Shown here: positions 13,850 to 25,817 of the stretch, one piece after another
Position numbering within the stretch: the first letter of the stretch is position 1
How the letters are laid out: the number at the start of each line of letters is the position of its first letter
NCBI RefSeq assembly: GCF_048544455.1
Contig: NC_133526.1
Coordinates: 202,001 to 266,000, forward strand
Direction of reading: 5' to 3'
From: Silene latifolia
Taxonomy: Eukaryota; Streptophyta; Magnoliopsida; Caryophyllales; Caryophyllaceae
Length of the DNA: 64,000 nt
Translations under genes and position numbers: made by a program
The notes under the pieces: generated by a model
Database searches by the model: none
What the model saw: the letters and a program-made list of their open reading frames with translations, nothing else
Told to the model about the DNA's origin: nothing

Positions 13850-15450
13850 ATGGCAATCATATTTTTCTAGCACGTGTCTAGGGTCACTTCAGAAATTACC
13901 ATATTCGATTTCAGTCTCAAATAACACTATTAATTCTTGATTTCTAATTATCCGATTTTCGTCCGAGTCTGGTTTATCGCATAAGGCACCCTTAAAAATC
14001 TATGTTGCTCTTCGAAATTTGTATGGACGCTTTATCTGACCCGATAGGCCGTTCGTGTGATTTATAAATATTTTTGCTTCGGGCCATAAAATCCTCAAAA
14101 CTGTGTATTATACACTTCAATTTGAGCCGTACTAGAGGTCGTACCAGGTCATGTTCTTTTTCAGCCATTTTTTTCTACCACGTGCCTGGGTTGGGGTCAT
14201 TTCAAGAGTTACCCTATTTGATTTCAATCTCAAATAACAACTAATAATTCCTTGTTCCCAATTATCCGACTTTCTGTAGAGAATTGTTAATCGCATACTC
14301 GCACCCTCAAAAGTTATTTGTTGCTCCTCGAAATTTGTATGACACTTTATCTAACCCGAGAAACCGTCCATGTGATTTATATACATTTTTGTCCCTGAAC
14401 CGTAAAATCTCCTAAACCGTGTATTATACACTTCAATTTGAGCTATTATCAGGTCACGTTTGTTTTTCACTCGATTGTATCTACCACGTGTCTTTGGTCA
14501 TTTCAGAAGTTACCCTATTCGATTTCAGTCTCAAATAACAACTAATAATCCCTTGTTCCTAATTATCCGATTTTCGCCCGAAACTAGTTTATCGCATATC
14601 GGCACCCTCAAAAGTTATTTGTTGTTCTTCGAAATTTGTATGGACGCTTTATCTGACCCGAGGAATCATCTTTGATATTTACAGACATTTTTGTATGGGG
14701 AGCTTAAAATCTCCTAAACCGTGTATTATACACTTCAATTGCAGACGTTCGGGAGATCGTACCAGGTCACTTCAGGAGTTACCCAGCTTACCCTGTTCGA
14801 TTTCAGCCTTAAATAACAACTAAGGAGTATTAATCATTTGTTCCTAATTATCCGATTTTTGCCCGATGCTGGTTTATATCGCATACTCGCACCCTCAAAA
14901 GTCATTTGTTGCTCCTCGGAATTTGTATGGATGCTTTATCTGACAGAGGAAGCGTTCGTGTGATTTATATACATTTTTGTTCCAGGACCTTAAAATCTCA
15001 GAAATCGTGCATTATACACTTCAATTTGAGTCGTTCGGGAGTGGTACTAGGTCACGTTTCTTTTTCACCCGAATTATCTACCAAGTGTCTGGGTCATTTC
15101 AGGAGTTACCGTGTTCGATTTCAGTCTCAAATAATAATTAATAATCCCTTGTTCCTAATTATCCGATTTTCGCCCGAGGCTGGTTTAATCCCTGACTGTT
15201 AATTATTCGATTTTCGCCTAAGGCTGGTTTATCGTATACCACCACACTGGCACCACCAAAAGTCACTTGATGCTTCTCGAAAGTTGCATGAACGCTTTAT
15301 TTGAGCCGAAGAACCGTTCGTGTGATTTACAAACATTTTTGTTTCGGGACCTTAAAATTTCGTACTAGTTCTCGTTTGTGTTTCACTCGATTTTTCTATC
15401 ATGTGTCTGGGGTCACTTTAAGAGTTACCCTATTTAATTTCTACCATTTG
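13850..15450. repeat. Degenerate tandem array, period about 300 bp, 5-6 units
   Basis: Successive units begin near 13860, 14165, 14470, 14750, 15065 and 15385. Each has the same ordered phrases: CTACCACGTGTCTGGGTCAT-like, GAGTTACCCTATTCGATTTC, TCAAATAACAACTAATAAT, CCTTGTTCCTAATTATCCGA, CACCCTCAAAAGTTATTTGT, CGAAATTTGTATGGACGCTT and GTGTATTATACACTTCAATT. Units differ by many substitutions and indels; the fourth and last are partial. There is no coding potential. It fills most of the space between the NOMO 5' end and the LINE. Confidence 0.85.
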
Positions 15451-15970
15451 TCATGTTATGGATAGAGCTAGAAGCCTAAAAGTGGTAAAACTGACCGCTT
15501 TGAATGGATGATACCAATAATATGATTCGTTTTTGAAATAACATCCAAGCTGATGAACAAGCTTGAATCGTGATCTGAAATAACCCGGTTTGAATGTTTA
15601 TTGTTGCACTCAGACACGCTCTATCATTATCCTTAAATAAGTTGAAATTATTTGACCAAAACCCAAAATGACCCGAACCTTCTTGATTTGACCTGAATTC
15701 TTGTAAACCAAAGTGATACGACCCATTTGATACATTTAGGTACAACCGAGGGTCACGCTAAGGTTTACCTTGAGCTGGCTCGACTAACCCCTCCACGTCC
15801 CGATTAATGATTACTCGGAGTGGTCAACAGTATAAATTCAGGATGAGTCTTGTTTATTTACAAGTAACGTCACCGTAATTTTAAAATAGTTGTTCGAGGT
15901 AAAAAGGAAAGGGTAGTTAAAATTGGGTCCAACATAAATTAGGTGGAGTTTGCTCATTACGATTATTATC
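15451..15970. other. Intergenic, no gene seen
   Basis: AT-rich DNA with scattered ACCCGAAC and GACCC-type words and the phrase AATTGGGTCCAACATAAATT near 15917, which recurs in variant form to the right of the LINE (17792-17950). No coding region is supported. Confidence 0.5.
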
Positions 15971-15974
15971 ATCG

Positions 15975-17762
15975 TGGAATTGTGTTCTTCTATCGTCGGC
16001 TGGTAGGTTGGCTTTGATTTCTTCGGTCTTGTCTTCCCTTTCTGTTTACTTTCTATCGGTATTCAAAATACCGATAAGTGTGACAAAAGATTAGATGCTA
16101 TATTGTCACATTTTTGGTGGGCGGGTCAAAAGAAATCTCCTTCTATTAGTTGGTGTAGTCGGCTATTCCTAAGCCAACCTAAAGGGAATGGTGGTCTGGG
16201 TATTAGACGTATGAAAGAGTTCAATCAAGCTCTCTTAGCAAAGATTGGATGGAGAATGATCACACACCCAGATTCTATTCTTAGTAGGTCTATTGGTGCC
16301 AAATATGGCCTAAGGTGGCGAGATGGCGACCTGATTTTTAATAATGGTAAGAGTAATTCTTCATGGGGATGAAAAGGTATTGTTTGGGGTCTGCAACTCA
16401 TTAAACCTCTTTTAGCTTGGAACATCTCTCCATCTTCTGATCTTAGTGTTTGGAACACTAGATGGGTTAATGGAAGGGTGCCGAAACCACGATGTTTAGA
16501 GCTTCTTACCGATCCCCCTAATTTGAGTAACTTGAGAATCAAAAACATTATTCTTAACTATAGGTGTTGGGACCGTAGATTAGTGTCTATGTTTTTTGAT
16601 GAAACCTCGGTGAAAGACATTCTTGCTATTCCGATTCGATGCTCTGAAGGCAGTGATAACTTCTTTTGGTCGGCTTCTTCGTCTGGAGATTACTCTGTTA
16701 AGATTGGCTACCACATTGCTCTAAAAAACTCCTGGAATACTAAAGCTACACCGAAGGACCTTTCAAGAGTTCCAGCTGCGTGTATGGGTGTTTTTCAGAA
16801 AATCCTATGGAATCTTCCAGTAGAAAAGTGGATCATTCTTATTTGGAAAACTCTCACTGAAACTTTGCCTTGTGGGGAGGGTTTCTTAAAGAGGGGTTTT
16901 GATGGTCCATTTACTTGTGTGCTTTGTGATTCACAAGAAACGGAAACGCCTGATCATCTTTTCCGTGATTGTTCATTTGCTAGTAGAGTTTGGGCTGGAA
17001 GTGTTTTGGGGATCCGGGCTCAATCAGGGGATAATTTGAACCTCCAGTCTTGGGTTTGCAATTGGCTTTCTGTTCTTTCTAAGGCTGATAATAAACAAGA
17101 GGCTTGTCTTTCCTTTTTGTGTACCTTTTGGACTATTTGGGTGGTAAGGTGCAGAAAGGTTTTTGATAATTCTGAGTGTTCCCCTATTGGTGCTATCTTA
17201 CTATACCAAGATTCTCTTAAATGGGCTCTTTTGGCTGAGGATAAGAAATCAGACTCTATAACATTCCAAACACCTTTGGAGGAAGAATTGACTAACCTTA
17301 GAAATGGAGTTATCTTTCCTTTGATCCAGGGTTCTCTTAACTGCTCACAATCTCATATTTATGTGGATGCTGCATGGTCAAAAGAGCTTGTTGCTGGTTT
17401 GGGTGGGTGTATCATATTTGATAATGAGGTTGTGTCTGAATTCCGTATCAAAGGAAGTCTTTGAGAATCTTTGAGCAGTTCAAGCTTTGGCAATTAGGGA
17501 GGCCTTGAAGTGGGCGCTCTCTCGCAATATCCTCCATGTTACAATTTTATCTGATTGTCTACAGGTTCTTGCTCAAGTTTTGAAGTGTTCTCAACTCAAA
17601 CATTGGATTAGGAATACTGTTGAAGATATCACTGAATTAGCGGCAAACTTTCACTGCGTTTCTTTTGCATGCATGTTCTAGAATTTGTAATAAAGCGCTT
17701 TCATAGATTAGATTAATGCAAGCGTCTTTGCTAAATTGTAGAACTCTTTTAACCCGATTGTC

Positions 17763-17791
<29 letters not shown>
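15975..17791 (+). mobile_element. 5'-truncated LINE (plant L1 type): RT end, zf-RVT, RNase H-like
   Basis: The 3' part of a LINE ORF2. It opens at AGRLALISSVLSSL (end of the RT thumb), continues through RLDAILSHFWWAG, GGLGIRRMKEFNQALLAKIG and the zf-RVT finger CVLCDSQETETPDHLF with RDC, and ends in an RNase H-like domain starting YVDAAWSK with later ALAIREALKWAL and LSDCLQVLAQVL. The frame is broken at least three times: a shift near 16093, a stop near 16370 and a stop near 17462. A tail of about 29 A residues ends at 17791. Upstream RT, endonuclease and ORF1 are absent. I could not define a clean target duplication. Confidence 0.9.
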
Positions 17792-17794
<3 letters not shown>

Positions 17795-18125
17795 AACATA
17801 TTTAGGTCGTGTCCGCTTATTACAATTGGGTCCAAAATAAAAAGGGTCGGGTCATGTATTATTTTGGTTGTGTCAGTTACAATTGGGTCCAATATAACTA
17901 AGTCGAATCCGCTCGTTTTGCTATTTTGTTCTAATTGGGTCCAATGGGCTAACCTAACCCATTACCATCAAAGAAATATTTGAATTAGTAAACCCCAAAT
18001 TAAGAAATCAAATCAATTTGATTAATTAATTAATTAATTAAGCCCTAAATTAGTATCACTACCTCCATAAACAACCAGCTCTGTTACTCAACACTCCTCT
18101 TTTCTCCACCAACACTTTGTAACAG
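17792..18125. other. Intergenic with repeated AATTGGGTCCAA words; NAF1 upstream region
   Basis: Variants of AATTGGGTCCAA occur near 17823, 17881 and 17934, separated by about 55 bp, with GTCGTGTCCGCTT-like phrases between, suggesting a short degenerate tandem repeat. A (TTAA)n stretch lies near 18022-18040. The NAF1 promoter should lie here or just downstream. Confidence 0.5.
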
Positions 18126-18127
18126 GT

Positions 18128-18184
18128 ATCTTCTTCTTCTTCTTCTTCTTCTTCTTCTTCTTCTTCTTCTTCTTCTTCTTCTTG
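18128..18184 (+). repeat. (TTC)n microsatellite in the NAF1 leader
   Basis: About 18 uninterrupted TTC/TCT triplets follow AACAGGTATC. The AACAG|GTATC sequence at 18122-18131 would serve as a 5' splice donor for a leader intron running to an AG before the ATG, for example TTGCTGGCAG near 18608. The CT-rich tract could be leader or intron DNA. Confidence 0.85.
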
Positions 18185-18432
18185 CTTTTTATATGCACTT
18201 TTATTGTCCTTTATTCCACACTGTGTTTTATTTTAAGCTTGTTACTACACCCTTACCTCCCTTATATCAGTCGTATAATTATTGGGTATTTCAATTTCTG
18301 CTGTAAGATATGAATGGATTTTTACAGTGGCGGACCTAGGATTTGTCGTTACCGGGCAACTGAAAATCTAATATTTTCAATTACCCTCTCTAGCTCTACC
18401 ACTAGGTTTTAGTGTAAGCAAATGGTAATATA

Positions 18433-18524
18433 CTCCCTTCGTCCCAATCATTTGTTTACCTTTATTAAAATACCGATCACACGATGAATAAAAAAGGTAA
18501 ATAAATGAATTGGGGTGAAGGGAG
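18433..18524. mobile_element. Stowaway MITE upstream of the NAF1 start
   Basis: A 92-bp element begins CTCCCTTCGTCCCAATCATT and ends with the near-complementary AATGAATTGGGGTGAAGGGAG, flanked by TA on both sides as expected for Tc1/mariner-derived Stowaways. It lies in the leader region, about 135 bp before the ATG. Confidence 0.85.
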
Positions 18525-18658
18525 TAATATATTTTGTTATACCTTTCTGAAAGCGCCGAATCATTTGGATTTATGAAGGTATCAACTTTGAGGACCCATT
18601 GCTGGCAGTAAAATAGATAAAGATCAAACCTTGATGCTCAAAAAGTCTAACTCTATAT

Positions 18659-21600
18659 GTGTTTTTGGAGATGGTAGGGTTTTTCTGTGAATCTACTAAA
18701 GAGGGCGCAGATGGTGTAGTCAATAACCTCAAGACCAAAACGCTAAACGATTCTGAAAGAGATAGCTTTGGTTGTGAAGATCATTCAACTGAATTGGATG
18801 GTTTATCTCTTGCCTCTCTTGAACCGTTTGTAGATTTTGATTTCATTAAGGATTGGATTGAGGAAATGCAAGTCCCCGATAGTGCGGAGTGCAATAATGC
18901 TGAAGTTGGAAGTGGGCTTGGTGAGAATAGTGCCTTGGGCAACTCTACTGGCAATGTTTTAGCTCAAGGTATGGATGACCAGGAAACGTGTGGGACTGTG
19001 AAAGCTGAATGCTATGGAACAGATGAGCTCCTACTGGAAGATAGGGGTGGGATAGTTGACATTGTGAAATCGGATAGTTTTGAAGAATCTAGCTTGTCTG
19101 ATTTTGTAAAAGTTGAGTTAGGAAGTGCTGAAACCACGTTCAATGATCACCAACGTGACATAATGTCATCAGTCAAACTTGATGATGGGACTGGCGGGGC
19201 CATGTTGGATATTAGGTGTTGTAGCAAATTGGGGAGTTTGAGTTGCTCTATTGAGGAAGGCCTGGAGAAAGTATCTTTGGGTGGTGGTACTCATGGCTTG
19301 GTCATTGATGTAAATGACAAAATTGAGATGGATTCCAAAGTTGTCAGTAAAGACGCAGGAACAAATTCAAACTCAGAGTCTGAGTCTGAGTCAGAGAGCA
19401 GGACTTCGTCATCATCATCATCATCTTCTAGCAGTGGAAGTGCTGACGAGGCAAAGGAGATGATTAAAGTGGAGGTCTTAAGTAAAACCAAGACAGACAG
19501 CAATAAACAGAAAGTTGAGGTAGAAGAAGGTGAAATAATGGATTCCGATGCAGAGAGGATGGTTTCTTGGACTGATAATGATAAGGCTGACGATGATGAC
19601 AACGACGAGGATCAGGATGATAATGCTACTGAGAGTTCTTACGATTTGGAACTTGGAGATATTCTTGACGATGAAGATGGAGATGCTGAGTTGCCTAAGG
19701 GTCCTATCAGGTCAAAGAACGAGTTACAGGTAAATTAAGGCCTGTTTATATATTGCATTCCCATTATATATTTGTTTTGCTTTTTTGCTCTGACCGATAT
19801 GTTTTTTCACATAACTTCTAGCATAATTTGCTGATCACTAGGTTCCTTTAGTTCATTGTTTTAGGAATAGTGTTGAAATTGTAGTTTCAGAAAAATTGTT
19901 TGTGTCAATTATGATAAATTAACTGTAGTCAGAGAGGAACTCCTTCACCCAGGTGTGATCTCTACAACTTGTATGCCTTTTGATCTTACTTTTGCATCAG
20001 CTATTTTTTCTGTATATAAAGTCGCATGTCAACTCCATTCATCAATCTTTTGGAGGCAGCCTTTCGACTAGTAGGGTATGCGATTCATTATTTTGTCAGG
20101 GAATGCGCTGATGTGTGACTTCTCCTAATTCCAATAATACAGGTTACTTGTCTGGCATTCTGCTGAGTTCTCTCTGTCTAGTGTAGTGTCATGAGCCGCC
20201 TAAACTGTTCCTTTTTTATTGCCTTTGTTTTACACATTTTTATTAATTTTAAAGACTAAATTGCTTTTGATATAAATTCCAGGATCTTCCTCCAGTGCCT
20301 CAAGTCACAGTTAGTTTGCAGCCGAGCCACCAGATATCGCCAGTGGGAGTTGTCTTATCGGTAAGATCTCATAAGCATGAGTCCCCAGCCCTTTGATGTC
20401 ACCTTGTTTTTATCGGCATCCTTACTGCTAGTTTCCTTCTTATTCATGGACTCATGCCGAATTAGCATGTCATAATCAACATCAGTTGTGGATTTTTTTT
20501 CCTTTTTTTGGTGTAAAGAGAGCCACATTCCACAAGGGATGTTTTTTACTGTCGGTTTTCAAGGCTAGGCTGAGTACAGCACCCAATGACTTTACCATCT
20601 TTGCTAGTTGACCTATGTAGGTTGGCAATTTGTGTTACTTTATACGGTATAATTGCCCCCTTGAGTAAACACATTCATGTCTATTATTTGTCAGGTCTTA
20701 GGCACTCAAGTGATTGTTGAAGGATCAGAGAAACACAATCCGATCAGTGAAGGTTCAATATTATGGATAACCGAGACAAGGTTGCCACTAGGCATAATAG
20801 ATGAGATATTTGGACCTGTCAAAACTCCATATTATATAGTTCGGTATAATTTGGAAAGTGAAGTCCCCTCCGATATCCAAAATGGCACGAGGATAGGGTT
20901 TGTGTCAGAGTTTGTTGGTCATGTTCTCAATGAGAAAAATCTCTACCAGAAAGGATATGATGCTTCTGGTGAGAATGATGAAGAAATAGATGAGACCGAG
21001 TTCTCTGATGACGAGAAAGAGGCTGAATTCAAGCGAATGTTGAAGATGTCCAAGAGAGGAAACAACAATGAGAGTCGGGGGCCTGGGACCAAGAAAAAAA
21101 ACACAAGGAACGTCAAAGGTACAGAAAACACATGGACTAAGAATCAACCTTCTGCCTCTCAGTCCCCAATGCTCGAAGTCCCATCATCACAACCTAGTAA
21201 AATGCAGCAGCATTTGCGGCCTCCTTCACCGTTCTTCACTCAGGGTAATCAGTCAGGTGGCCCTTCTGCACAGTTCTTCAGCCAAAGCAATCAGTCAAGC
21301 TCGTCTCCTTTGGGTCCTATTTTTCCGGGTGGGCCCAACACATTTAACCAGATGCCACAGCAAGGTCCAGTCACGTTAAATGGTAACTGGACTAATGGGA
21401 TGCCATCACAACCCCAAAATATGCCTATCTCTAATGGCTTTCAACTTAATGGCAACTGGGCTAGTAATGGAATGCCATCACAACCCCAAAATATGGCAAT
21501 GTCGAGTGGCTTTCAACCCAATGGGATGCCATCACAACCCCAAAATATGCCTCTCTCTAATGGCTTTCAACTTAATGGCAACTGGACTAATAATGGAATG

Positions 21601-22092
21601 CCGTCACAACCCCAAAATATGGCAATGTCGAGTGGCTTTCAACCCAATGGGATGTTGTGGATGCAGCAAAATTATCCTCAGCCTTCAAACGTCCCTGTTC
21701 CCTGGCAGCACCAACAACCTGCTTCTCAGTTCCCTTCAGGAACTCTAGGACCATCTCAGCCCCAATACGACCTCAGCCAATTACCCACAGGATGCCTTCT
21801 TGGTCCTATGAATTTCAATATGGGCGCCCCAAATTCACCTTGGTCAGGCATGGTGGGTCCAAATCTCTCTGGTCAAGCTCCCTTTGTGAGCCCAAATGCT
21901 CAGTTGCCTACGTTTTCAGGATTTATGCCCAACGGACCTCAACCCACAGGGCTCAACACTAATTATCCGACTGGAAATGAAGAAGTATCCTCACAAACTC
22001 ATCAAGGTGTCTCTTCTGGTAGAGGTAGAGGTCGAGGAAGGAAGTCATTTCAACAAAGAGGTGGCCGTTTCGGGGGTAGAAGAGGCCGATAA
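18659..22092 (+). CDS. NAF1: H/ACA ribonucleoprotein assembly factor NAF1, three exons
   Basis: NAF1 is the nuclear chaperone that holds the place of GAR1 during H/ACA snoRNP assembly. Exons 18659-19729, 20283-20360 and 20695-22092 join in phase with GT/AG borders to give about 848 residues. ATG codons at 18659 and 18671 are both possible (MFLEMVGFF). Order: an acidic N-terminal region; a Ser-rich run with SESESES; an acidic patch (ADDDDNDEDQDDN); the Gar1/Naf1 core spanning exons 2-3 (DLPPVPQVTVSLQ, ISPVGVVLS|VLGTQVIVEG, GSILWITETRLPLGIIDEIF, TPYYIVRYN, GTRIGFVSEF); a basic KKKNTRN segment; a long P/Q/N/G-rich tail; and an RG-rich end (GRGRGRGRKSF, RGGRFGGRRGR). The core is the diagnostic part. 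Truncated copies of its 3' end occur near 39324 and 44269. Confidence 0.93.
21397..21655 (+). repeat. Tandem duplication inside the NAF1 low-complexity tail
   Basis: A coding repeat with the word GMPSQPQNM four times, alternating PISNGFQLNGNW/PLSNGFQLNGNW and AMSSGFQPNG. It is two copies of a roughly 42-residue unit (about 126 bp) that are almost identical in DNA and stay in frame, so the duplication is recent. It lengthens the Asn/Gln/Pro-rich disordered region. Confidence 0.85.
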
Positions 22093-22616
22093 TAATGTTA
22101 CCGACTTTGTATAAGTTTTTCTTATATCTTTTGTTTCTACTGCATTCTTGAGTCTTGACACTGGATTCCTGTGGTTTTTGATTTACATTCTGTTTTTTCA
22201 AATACACACAGTTACATTGTAGATTCTTTTTAAGTTGTATTCCTTCATTAAGGGCAGTTTGAGATTGAGTTTAGCAAGGTTATATAGGATCAAGATTGAT
22301 TTACTTGAAATTTAATACTACGTACAAAAACAAAAGACGGCAAGTACAAATGATGAGGTCTAATAAGAACGAACGTAGCGTCTATCTTCTGACCGTAACA
22401 ACAATTTATAACCGTCTACCCACATCAGAATGTGCTGCGAAAAACAAACTTACCTTAAGACTAATGCCAACTAAGCTACGATCTAAATCTAATGTATCAC
22501 GAGTACTTCTAAACCAATTTCCACGCTTGTTACCACTCTTGTAACACAATTTAACTGCTGCTCTTATCATTCTCCATGTGCTTGGTGAAGCGTACATGAA
22601 TTAAAAAAAACTGGCT
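22093..22616. other. Convergent 3' intergenic spacer between NAF1 and PPR copy 1
   Basis: About 520 bp holding the 3' ends of NAF1 (plus) and PPR copy 1 (minus). No gene is seen. Pieces of it are recognisable beside PPR copies 3 and 4, for example TGCATTCTTGAGTCTTGACA at 22141 and CTTGAAATTTAATACTACGT at 22304. Confidence 0.7.
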
Positions 22617-25600
22617 CTAAAATCGATTAGGGCAAACCCGCTCAAGCAACTCCTCAAGCTCGTGAGTAACATTAATGCCATCTTCCTCTATCCTTTCACG
22701 CATATCAGGCGCTGTTTTCTCAGCATCCACGTAAGTCTGAAGGAGCCATAAATAGGCTTTTATGTCCAAGGCCTGGGTCCTCTTTAATAACTGGCAAAAC
22801 TTCTCTAGACCATCAACATCTTTTTGATCTTTGAAGTGCTGGAAGCAAGGATCAAGCTTCTCAGCAAGTGGTTTCCATTTTGAAACAATGGCAGCTTCCA
22901 TATGCTTCAGTGCACACTCCGTCTGACCCTTCTCGAAGTAGTAATTCATGAATTTGACATGTGGCCAGCGTAATACTTTTCCTGCTTTCTCTGTAGCATC
23001 CTTCAGCAAAAGGTCAGCCTCCTCGAGCATGTCGTGCCTCAAGTACGCACCTATTAGAACAGCCGGTACCCTGTCATCATAATTCGTCTTGCAGATAGAT
23101 TCCCACTCACGGAAGTAATTTTCAAGGCCTTTAATATCGTCTAATCTTGACAAAGCTTGAAGTAGTGAAAGGTAACTCTGTTTGCTATCGACTTTGAACT
23201 TTGACTTGAGCTTGTTCCAAGTTCGGATGACGGAATCTAATTTACCAGCACCAGCATACAAGCTAATCAGATGTTGGAATGCATTGCGACTCAGATTATC
23301 GGAATTATTTAAGTCATTTTCCAATTTTTCCAAGTGTGAAAGAGCTTTCTCGAATTGGCCAAACTCGATAAACACTGAGGCGACGTTGCTATGTATTATC
23401 CATTCATTCTTTACAAGGCTATCTTCTTGAGCCTCGTGAAACACTCGTTCCACTCCTGCGAGATCTCCAACAAGTCGATAGCTTTGGATCCAAAAGCTAT
23501 ATGTGTGGCCGTTTAGAGGTATTTGTTTTTTCTTCATTTCTGATATAAGTTCTGGAACCTTTTCAGGCTGTTTGATTTTTACATATAGATCAAGAAGATT
23601 GTTGAAGGCAAGAATATTGGATGCAAAACCCATTTCATCCATCTTTTTGAATGTAGCCAGGGCTTTATCAGCTTCCAAATCAGTACAGTAGCATCTTAAG
23701 AGTGACCCATATACATAATGGTTCTTAAAATCAGAGGGAATGCCATCAAAGTACTTTTCAGCTTCGGCAAGACCCTTTAGTTTGTGCAATATATCTATGC
23801 GCAAAGCAAAGTCTCTACCTGAAGAGTCAAATCTGCCTTTCTCAATCCAGTCTAAAATCTGCATCAAACATAAAACGACAGAAATAAAATGTCGCAAGAA
23901 AGAAACCGATACTTTTTTATATATCATTAGGGTGTACTGTAATATCTATTAAAGCATTCAGTATTTCAGTGAATCAGTGACCCAATTACCCGAAAGCATA
24001 TTAAACATCACTGAGCAACAGCAACACCATCAGCTGTATCACAAAGCAAAAGCAAAAGAGACAGAAAGGAGCACTCAAAGAGACGGAACAAATACAAGAA
24101 CAATGCAAGTTGTACTCAAGCTCCTTTCTATTCCAGTCGCTACAGAGTACAATAAATAGGCCAATACCCAATAGGGCCAGGAGTCCAAGACTGCAATTTA
24201 GCAAATTCAGACAGAATCAAGCAGAAACTACTCTCAGCACAAGCTAAAAAATCAAACTTTTACTACTCTGTACAACATTTCGCAAAAGAGAAAAACAAAA
24301 GGAAACACACAAGTTTCGGATGGTGTATTCCCTAAGAAATGGTGTCGCTTACTCAGTCACTAGTCACTACAAATGGCTACATTTCGCAAACTGTCCAATT
24401 TTTTTTATTGGATACAGATTGGTCTGAGCAACATTATGCAGCTGTGAAGACACTCGAAAGCAGTGAACAACATAAACACAAGCTAAAACCCCAAAAGAAT
24501 GTTTTGATTTCGGGTTACTACCTATTAGTTATTACTCCGTACTAACATCTCACAAATGTAGATTCACTCAAGGAAAAACAATATGTCCACATGCTCATAA
24601 ACTAAAAAGAATCCATCTTTTTTTCCTTAGAGATGGTACTAATTAGTAATTAACCATCATCATAAACTAAACAAATATAGTAATTATACTAATCAAACAC
24701 CAATAAAACAATATGATCAAATATAAAGTTAGTATCTTTTTGGCAAATTAATACTGCCTCCGTCCTTATCATTTGTTTACATTTGATTAAAATACCCTCA
24801 TAAAACAAAAACAAAAAGGTTATTTCAGGAGAATAATCTAACCCAAGGCTCCTGTTCTGATATTAATCCATGCTAGTGTTGAACTTTGACAATAGGTCTT
24901 GGTATAGACGGGTGGGGCGAACAGACGGATACAGACCTCTAATAAAATGGGTAGGGGGACAAGGTGGGGCACCCCATGTGCTTCCCACTTTATGGCAAAT
25001 GGGTATTTTGTGAGAGAAAGTGGTATCCGTCTATACGTATAGACGGATAGTGTCCGTCTATAATGAGAATTTGTGTAACTTTGACCTCATTTAACTTATA
25101 CTAATATCTTGAAAGGCATACCTGTAAAACCGGTTACCTTTCATTTGAATGAGAAACAAAAACATCACCCAACATCTTCATCCCCTTAATCAATCAAAAA
25201 CCCTAAATTATTTCCCCCCAAATTGATTTCCTCACCTCTAAAATATTTTCTCCCAAATTGATTAAAAGACTCTTTGATACGAACCCAATCAAAAAAAAAA
25301 TTAAACGAATCATCTTTTTTCCTTACTTTTATATTCGTTTTGAGGAGTATTTTAACAATAGTAAACAAATGATTGGGGCTATAGTAATTACACTAATAAA
25401 ACAAATATAATGAACAAACAAAAAAAGCAAACAAATGATGGAGACAAAAAGAGTATTTGATACGAATTCAATTAAGAAGAAAAGGGAAAAAACCTCAAGA
25501 CATTGTTGGTAGCGGCCATTTTTGCGGAGGTCTTTGAGACAATCAACAAGGTTACCTTTAGTGACACATTGACCTGTTCTCACGATACGGTGCAAAATGT

Positions 25601-25817
25601 TGGACACTTCGCCACTTTTGTTCCCCAGTTCATGTATCTTTTTGAAGATATACTCCTTTGACGCCTTTTTCGGCTGCGCCGCCGCGGTTTTGGTGGTTGT
25701 GACGGTGGCGACGTCAGTGGTGGATAAATGGCGGATGTTAGTGTTGAATATCCGGGTGGCTATGATGGTTGAGAGTCTTGAGACCTTCATTTTTGTAAGC
25801 TTCAATGCTTGTTGCAT
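22617..25817 (-). CDS. Mitochondrial-type P-class PPR protein, cluster copy 1
   Basis: PPR proteins bind organellar RNA through helical repeats. Exon 1 is 25494-25817 (108 codons) and exon 2 is 22617-23858 (413 codons plus stop); the 1,635-bp intron falls in phase 0 between QQCLE and ILDWIEKG, giving 521 residues. The N-terminus (MKVSRLSTIIATRIFNTN) is rich in Ser, Thr and Arg and poor in acids, as in a mitochondrial presequence. The body has repeated two-helix motifs such as YVYGSLLRCYCTDLEADKAL, AFNNLLDLYVKIKQPEKVPE, HTYSFWIQSYRLVGDLAGVE and AFQHLISLYAGAGKLDSVI. There is no E or DYW domain, so no editing deaminase. It belongs to the At2g20710/At4g21705-like group rather than the restorer-like group. 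Its intron holds a Stowaway interrupted by further DNA and a family M MITE. Confidence 0.9.
24754..25453. mobile_element. Stowaway MITE in the PPR copy 1 intron, enlarged by later insertions
   Basis: The left end TA-CTGCCTCCGTCCTTATC is at 24754 and the matching right end AACAAATGATGGAGAC...GAG-TA finishes at 25453. The equivalent Stowaway in the copy 2 intron is only 106 bp (33158-33263). About 600 bp, including the MITE at 24901, has therefore been added here since the genes duplicated. Confidence 0.6.
24901..25076. mobile_element. Mutator-type MITE, family M, copy 2 (PPR copy 1 intron)
   Basis: A 176-bp element is flanked by a perfect 9-bp direct repeat AACTTTGAC (24892-24900 and 25077-25085). 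The interior carries TATAGACGG inverted motifs and CACCCCATGTGCTTCCCACT as in copy 1, and the right end is TAATGAGAATTTGTGT. Confidence 0.85.

Noticed and set aside
15917-17850. GTCCAACATAAATTAGG / ATCCAACATATTTAGG as a LINE target duplication
   Set aside because: The match is imperfect and the same phrase recurs elsewhere to the right, so it is more likely a dispersed or tandem host repeat.
19291-19602. Minus-strand open frame opposite NAF1 exon 1
   Set aside because: A Ser/Asp-rich shadow of the acidic and Ser-rich codons of NAF1.
21068-22114. Four further plus-strand frames in NAF1 exon 3
   Set aside because: Out-of-frame readings of the repeated Pro/Gln/Asn-rich codons; the NAF1 frame has the Gar1/Naf1 core and the splice sites.
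23182-23952. Plus-strand frames opposite PPR exon 2, repeated at 31658 and 40269
   Set aside because: Antisense shadows that recur only because the PPR exons are duplicated; they show no protein features.
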